Below are positions 58,761 to 64,000 of a DNA stretch of 64,000 bases, piece by piece. The DNA is from Primula veris (taxonomy: Eukaryota; Streptophyta; Magnoliopsida; Ericales; Primulaceae), in the NCBI GenBank assembly GCA_963682055.1, contig OY821741.1, forward strand, positions 9,741,501 to 9,805,500, given 5' to 3'. The first letter of the stretch is position 1. Every line of letters begins with the position of its first letter. Made by a program: the position numbers and the translations under genes. A model generated the notes under the pieces. The model worked only from the letters and a program-made list of their open reading frames with translations, did no database searches and was not told where the DNA came from.

Positions 58761-59098
58761 ATGTATTAGGCTATTTCCCTGGTACTCTACTTACGGGGTT
58801 GAAAGAAGGTGCCGATGCGATACAATTTGGTGGTGAGATTGTAAATGCTAAAGAAAGACACCGCCACACCCGCACGCAAATGGGGAGCGGGTATTTCTCA
58901 CACGACGGATTGAAGAAAGCGAGTTTCATAAGTAATATTGAGGTAGCAGATCGAATTTTTTAATGGGAAGAGCCCCCATACCTGCAACAGCTTGTAACAA
59001 GCCCGGCATGTTATGATTTAACAATAGGACCGTCGGGGACACTTTTGGAATCACATTTTTATTTTGGGGATCCCGGGTTTTCTTTAGGATGTCAATAA

Positions 59099-60655
59099 TT
59101 GAGAAATCATGCATTGTTTAAAGAGTTTAAAATAAATGTATGTGCGAAATAATGACCTTTTATCATGTAAAAGCTTTTGGTATCTTCGTTAACATGAGAT
59201 TGTTAGATAATTGAACATTTTGCTAGAGAGAAGTAAAAAAACATCATCATCATATACGTGAACCGTTTCTTATTCAGCCTTTATACAAAAAAAAACTAAA
59301 AATGAAGAAAAATGACTGAATCAAATATATTTGGGTCGTTAGCTCATTAGCAATGATATTCTCTATTTGAAACTTAGCATTTAAACTTTCCGTTCAGATT
59401 TTGTGGCTGAATATTGAGATGCTCGGCCCTGTTTCTTTTTTTATGTGTCTACGGTTTTCTCTCATAGACGTACCACTTGGCCAAGTTATCTCTGTTTCTT
59501 CGTTGCTTGTGTGGAATGCAAAACAGGAGGTAGTTTCAGACCGGCAATTCCTTCCTCGCACTTTCGTTTCATTTTATTAATAGCTATAACTCTTTTATGT
59601 ATGGCACCGTCTTTATACGGTCGTTTTCTAATTCCATCCTTAGCTTTGTAGTTCAGAAGCAACGTCTTAGTTTCAAAAACAAACTCGTTACTTCAAATTA
59701 TGAGGCTTGACTTTTAATTTTTAAAATTTCTTATTGTTATGCCCCACTTTTTTCTCTTCCTTCTTCTTCCCCTTTTTACTTTTCTTTTCCCTTCTTCATA
59801 TCAAAACCTCTTCTTTCTTCCTTTTTATGTCTTTATAACCCTTTCATTTCTTTTATCTTCCTAACCCATTTACTACTGAATTCAGTTGCATATGTTGTTT
59901 GATTTGGAGGTCGGATTCCCATAGATTAGCATATTTTCATCGACTTCCCTTGTGGTATTGAAAAGCTCTGCTTTCTGTCAACAGATGGTGAGAAGATGAG
60001 ACAGAAGAGAAGCAGTGAGAATTTTGACCTATTTTCTAAGAAGGAATTGGTTTTTATTGTTTTTACTTTGGCCACTAAGCTTTAAAGTTTCTTTGTTTTT
60101 TTCTTACCTTTTTGTTTTTACTTGTAATAAGTCGTGCGCCATTTGAACTCCTTATCAATGAAAAATGAAATAATGGGTTTACCACTTTTAATTATAAAAA
60201 AAAATCCATATGTTGTTTGGAAGAACCGGCTGTGGGGATGTCCAAATAGTCCGAGCGGACTGTCGACCCACGGTAAGAGCAAATAATTTTTGGAAAAATA
60301 ATAATAACATACTATGTTTTTTTGAGTTTTTTTTTAAATAGGCAAAATTAAAATTAAAATCACCACAAAAAACCCACCAAATTATTATTTTTTTGGCCGA
60401 CTTTGCTGTTTGGTGCTTCTTCTTTGGTAGATTTCCTGTTTTTGCCTTTTTTATGCTCTAAATTATTATCATATAAAAGACTTTTTTTAATAGTAAATTA
60501 CTTCATGCACGTTTACTCCCTGGAAATGTTACTTTAATAAATCGGATATTTCTTTCATAACTTTTTCATATTTAAAATTACTCGTCTATTTGAGTTTAAA
60601 ATAATACAAATAAAGCTAGTGGGAATTTGTTAAAAGTCAACGTCAATTTTGGTAC
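59099..60655. other. No recognisable gene
   Basis: 59099-59340 is the 3' flank of D. The rest is AT-rich with pyrimidine-rich patches (59740-59850, dominated by 'cttcttc'). A 68-codon open frame (59445-59651) has hydrophobic stretches but no homologue I recognise. Confidence 0.45.
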
Positions 60656-61020
60656 TGTTAGGGTATAATATAACACATCGAATAGATAATGGGTATATTA
60701 TAACACATCGAATAGATAATGATCGAGTATGTGTTTTACAAATATTTGTCCATCCTTAGCATTACAAGACTTTTTAATGGTAAAAAAATATGAATTCTAA
60801 TATGCTATCAGAGCGGGTCATTGATATTGGGTCTCACCTCCACCATTCATTATATACGCTCGTTGGACCCTTGAAATGTCGGGCCACAAGCGAAAAAAAG
60901 TGTTAGATTATCCCAAATCGATTTAATATCGATCAAGTCTATGATTTATAAATAGTTTCCGTCTTTACCATTACGAGGCTTTTTAATAGTGAATATATTA
61001 AGACTAAATCTATAAACATG
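60656..61020 (+). mobile_element. TRIM (miniature LTR retrotransposon)
   Basis: Two diverged terminal repeats (60656-60802 and 60901-about 61020) start tgttag and share 'tttgtccatccttagcatta' / 'gtttccgtctttaccatta' and 'ggctttttaat'-type ends. Between them lie 98 bases with a primer-binding-like site (gctatcagagcggg, 60804; expected tggtatcagagc) and a purine-rich end (gcgaaaaaaag). The left repeat has an internal duplication (60663-60722). No coding capacity. Confidence 0.7.
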
Positions 61021-62040
61021 CATAATCAACTTATCAAGATTACAAAATGAACTAATAAGAATCATACATGATTTCATTGATGTTGAATACGAGAAACGAT
61101 TGTGGGATATGAGAAGTATTGGGGACCAAACCCTTTTTATCTTATATAGTAAACTAACTAAAGCCACGTAAACCCTAATTAGGTTAGCTATCGGGTATTA
61201 AATATTATAAAGCACATAGCGATAATATGTTAATTAAGATTTATTTATTAGATCACTTAATTAGCTAAATATAGAATATTAGCACAATGATATTGTATTA
61301 ATTAAATGGTCCACAAACAATATTATTAAAAATAGCTAAACAAAAGGAATATGAATTCTAATACATACTTAGATTATTAGAAAATAGCAACGTTATAAAG
61401 ACGCCACCTTTATGTATATGCCTTAGTGGCCACACATTTGCTGTGAAAAAATACAGATTACTTATATCACTTTCGTCGAGATTGCTGAATATAGCTGAAA
61501 AAGGTGTGAATATAGCTGAAACATAACAATGTTAGCTGCCAATAGAAATCTTCCAAATTGAATGTTTGGTTGTATTAAAGTGTCATTAAATATAAACGTA
61601 AAAGCTGAAATATTCGACTAATATGCCATATGAAATCATTAAGATTGACCTTAACGATATTAATTAACGACACCTCACAAGGCTACGTGCTATTAGGCAG
61701 TAACCCAAGAACGCGGACTGTTACTTGTAAATTCGACAGGGTTATGGACTGGTTTTGAAATATTTGATAAAACTAAAGAATTATCAATTTGATCATGATA
61801 TTCTATAACTAAATACAAGGATTAAACTTTTATTTTATTTTATTAAAAAATGAAATTATTATACGGAGATAGAAATCGAGAGTAACAAACTGCGGCGCTA
61901 AGCCATTCTGAATTGTAAATACAATAAAACCATAATTTTATCATATCACCCAATTTAAATATAAAATTATCAAAAAGTTTTAGTTTCAGATCAAACTGTA
62001 AACATAATTCGTAATTACTCTAAACTAAAATAGAGATAAA
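61021..62040. other. No recognisable gene
   Basis: AT-rich intergenic DNA. One minus-strand open frame (61167-60946) overlaps the TRIM and has no support. Confidence 0.45.
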
Positions 62041-62427
62041 GGATCGTTTAAAACTACACAATTTTCACAAAGATAAGAATGATCGAACACTTATCTTGTG
62101 CCATAGCGATCCTTTGACTATTTGTAGAACTTGATGGAGAATTGCTTTCTCTCTCTTTTCCTGTTTTCAAACCAACCCTCTTAATATTATTTTGTTTACT
62201 GTTTTGTGATTGATGGGTGTATATGTTGGTTTTATTTATAGGGAGAGGCATGAGCAGCTACTATTATTAGAGTATTAATTACTCATATAGTCCAATAATT
62301 AATAAGTAATATCATAAGTAATTTTTCATTATTTTATTTAACAAATTACTTTATTTAAACCGTAATTATGCTCCATATCTTTTACTTAGTTAATATATGA
62401 CACAATGGCCATATATTTCTTACATTC
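62041..62427 (-). repeat. Probable 3' LTR of a decayed copia element
   Basis: The right edge is set by a polypurine tract (minus strand CCAAGTGGGAGAATG, about 62426-62441), after which the LTR starts TGTAAGAAATATATGGCC. A TATA box (CTATAAATAAAAC, minus strand, about 62228-62240) is followed by a leader-like stretch. The left edge is not determined. A 65-codon frame on the minus strand (62251-62054) lies downstream of the TATA box and is probably chance. Confidence 0.5.
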
Positions 62428-63380
62428 TCCCACTTGGCCATGGGACAGAATTATTCATAATGGTTTAAACAAAGCATCATTTTATCAATATCAAGTATAG
62501 GCTAATATGGATCTTGGCGGTGTCATATTATTTAACAATGCAATCCCTTTCGAGTACCACAATATTAGTTGTTTACTTTAACACGATCTAGAAGTGAAAA
62601 GTCATTACATAATTTAAAACAATAATGTATATGCATATGACAATAAAAAAGAATATCTATAATCGTCAGTAACAATACATAATTAAGCTTAATGTGACAA
62701 ATATAAACATAGTATACTAGACATTAAAACTCTTGGTAATGCCTCGACATGCTCAATAAATGTCTTAGAGGCAACCTCTTAGTTATTGCATCCGCAATTA
62801 TAAGTTTCATACTAATATGTACAATTGACACTTTTTGTTTCTGAACGTCTTATTTAACAGCAAGATATTTTCAAATCTATATGTTTCGCACCCTCGTATA
62901 TCTCGTCATTCTTTGAAAAGAAGACTGCTACGAAATTATCATAATAAATTTTCAACGGATTGACATTAATTGGACTAAATCAAATCCTGAAATAAAGTTC
63001 CGCATCCAATACTGAAAAATAATGCATTCCTTTTATTTGGTTGCATTCCCCAATTATTTCTCAAAGATTGCATAACGCTAAACTTATCTTATTTTCAAAT
63101 TGAGCAACGCTTGATGAATAATGAACAATTTTCATTTTGAATTTCTCCAAAACTCAATTAACGTATGATTTCTGAGACAACCCTAACAATCATTGTGATC
63201 TATTCCGAAATATTTCTATCCAATCACATAGGTTGCCTCATCCATATACTTCAATTCGAAAATTCTTAAAGAGAAACCGCTTGGTCTTGTGTAATGAGCC
63301 AAAATCATTAGTAGCAAACAAAATATCATTAACATGTAGAATCAAAAACATAATCTTACTCCCACTAATCTTCATGATTC
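62428..63380 (-). pseudogene. Decayed copia pol (RT to RNase H)
   Basis: The minus strand reads, with many stops: FLILHVNDILFATNDFGSL (about 63290-63350, equal to the FLVLYVDDILLIGND box with Asp changed to Asn in VDD), pieces of RNase H including ISLALCN and SVLDAEFIS, and near 62730-62800 SIVHISMKLIIADAITKRLP (equal to the IQHVRTDQMVADPLTKGLP end). The upstream domains are beyond or before the window's right part and were not found. Confidence 0.7.
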
Positions 63381-64000
63381 TACTACTTGTGGTTCATCTA
63401 CTATAAATTATATTATAGGTTCATTGATATTGTTTTTATTGTGGATAGTTTGGTCATCAATATGATGTTCTTAACTATTGTTTAACTGTTCAGCATTCTT
63501 AACTATTGTTTAACTGTTCAGCAATAAAAGAAACAACTTTACAAGAAGTTAAATGCAATTATTAGGAAAGTAAGAGAGAGAGAGACGACCCATGACGGCC
63601 AGCTAGGGCCTCGCCGCATCTCCATCACCGATCAAACCTCCCCCTCTTTCGCTATAAAAATTTAGATTTAGACATATACACATATTTTAACCTCTTACAA
63701 TTCACTGATTTTTACAACCCTAAGACATAATTTGATATGCGATGACCTCATCACAAAACGTGGGTTCAATTAAAGCTATGGAAGGACCGGATCTAGCCAA
63801 AAGAGGAGAGGTCTCCTCTCAAAAACTCACAAGCCCTTCGTACGCCTCCATTTTCAAAGGGAATAAGGTGAGCGAGCACCCCCTTACTGTGTAAATCCTT
63901 TAATGGAAATTTAGATACCAAATTATATCTTAGGAATATTAATATAGCGGATATCCAACTGCCATTAAACAAATGAATAATAATGGTACAGAACCTGCAA
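63381..64000. other. No recognisable gene
   Basis: Contains a duplicated 'ttcttaactattgtttaact' (63468 and 63497), a short (GA)n at 63573, and a slightly GC-richer patch (63588-63650). Nothing coding was recognised. Confidence 0.45.

Larger units (their letters stand above)
54673..59098 (+). pseudogene. Neprosin family pseudogene D (split by an LTR element)
   Basis: Exon equivalents: 54673-54771 (exon 1 without ATG and signal peptide, and with an extra 20-odd bases), 54875-54961, 55168-55344, 55667-55828, 56051-56104, 56455-56598, 58760-59098 (3' part of exon 7). Exons 2-5 remain clean and in frame, with the first catalytic Glu kept (NTIETGWM). Lesions: no promoter or start, TGA at 56578-56580 in exon 6 (CGA in C), loss of intron 6's acceptor and the first 36 bases of exon 7, and TAA at 58960-58962. 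The second Glu (FGGEI) is still readable. Closest to gene C (shared exon 6-7 wording and C-terminus FGCQ-like), so a C-D duplication is likely. Confidence 0.92.

Noticed and set aside
62054..62251. Minus-strand 65-codon frame downstream of a TATA box
   Set aside because: Lies in a probable LTR leader; no family resemblance, and the TATA box is better explained as the LTR promoter.

Overview
This is a retrotransposon-rich nuclear segment from a flowering plant, most likely a eudicot; I cannot name the species. Evidence: AT-rich DNA, GT-AG introns, Ty1/copia (Sirevirus-like and others), Ty3/gypsy, LINE, CACTA-type MITE and TRIM elements, and genes of the plant neprosin family. Nothing bacterial, viral-particle or CRISPR-like is present.

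The host content is a tandem array of neprosin-type genes (secreted glutamic peptidases with an N-terminal neprosin-activation propeptide). Seven positions can be recognised: a promoter plus exon 1 fragment (1-1150), a promoter-only remnant (11541-12047), intact gene A (28038-30593, 7 exons, 379 aa), pseudogene B (32363-38721, split by a LINE), a scar where a whole gene was lost (about 41505-41525), intact gene C (52205-54478, 7 exons, 376 aa), and pseudogene D (54673-59098, split by an LTR element). A and C keep the two glutamates expected of the neprosin dyad, 109 and 108 residues apart. Two promoter subtypes alternate along the array, and an unrecognised terminal exon recurs between units, so the repeating unit is larger than the peptidase gene.

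Layout: 1-1150 neprosin remnant; 1151-3978 truncated Sirevirus-like copia on the minus strand; 3979-10027 a decayed gypsy fragment between 0.8-kb direct repeats; 10028-11540 LTR-like and featureless DNA; 11541-12047 promoter remnant; 12048-13425 CGGTT-rich block and 31-bp minisatellite; 13949-20893 and 21339-26944 two related copia elements (minus strand, about 202-bp LTRs, perfect 5-bp target duplications), the second nested in an old LTR ending at 27596; 27597-38944 genes A and B with LINE and MITEs; 38945-40789 gypsy solo LTR; 40795-42928 unit remnants; 42929-51461 a full-length Sirevirus-like copia lacking the integrase core and carrying an extra ORF after pol; 51467-59098 genes C and D, with a miniature gypsy element inside D; 59099-64000 mostly featureless, with a TRIM and a decayed copia pol with its LTR.

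The two intact genes should each give a secreted pro-enzyme. The rest records repeated gene birth, unequal exchange and disruption by mobile elements. Exon limits come from reading splice sites and comparing the paralogues; no transcript data were available.
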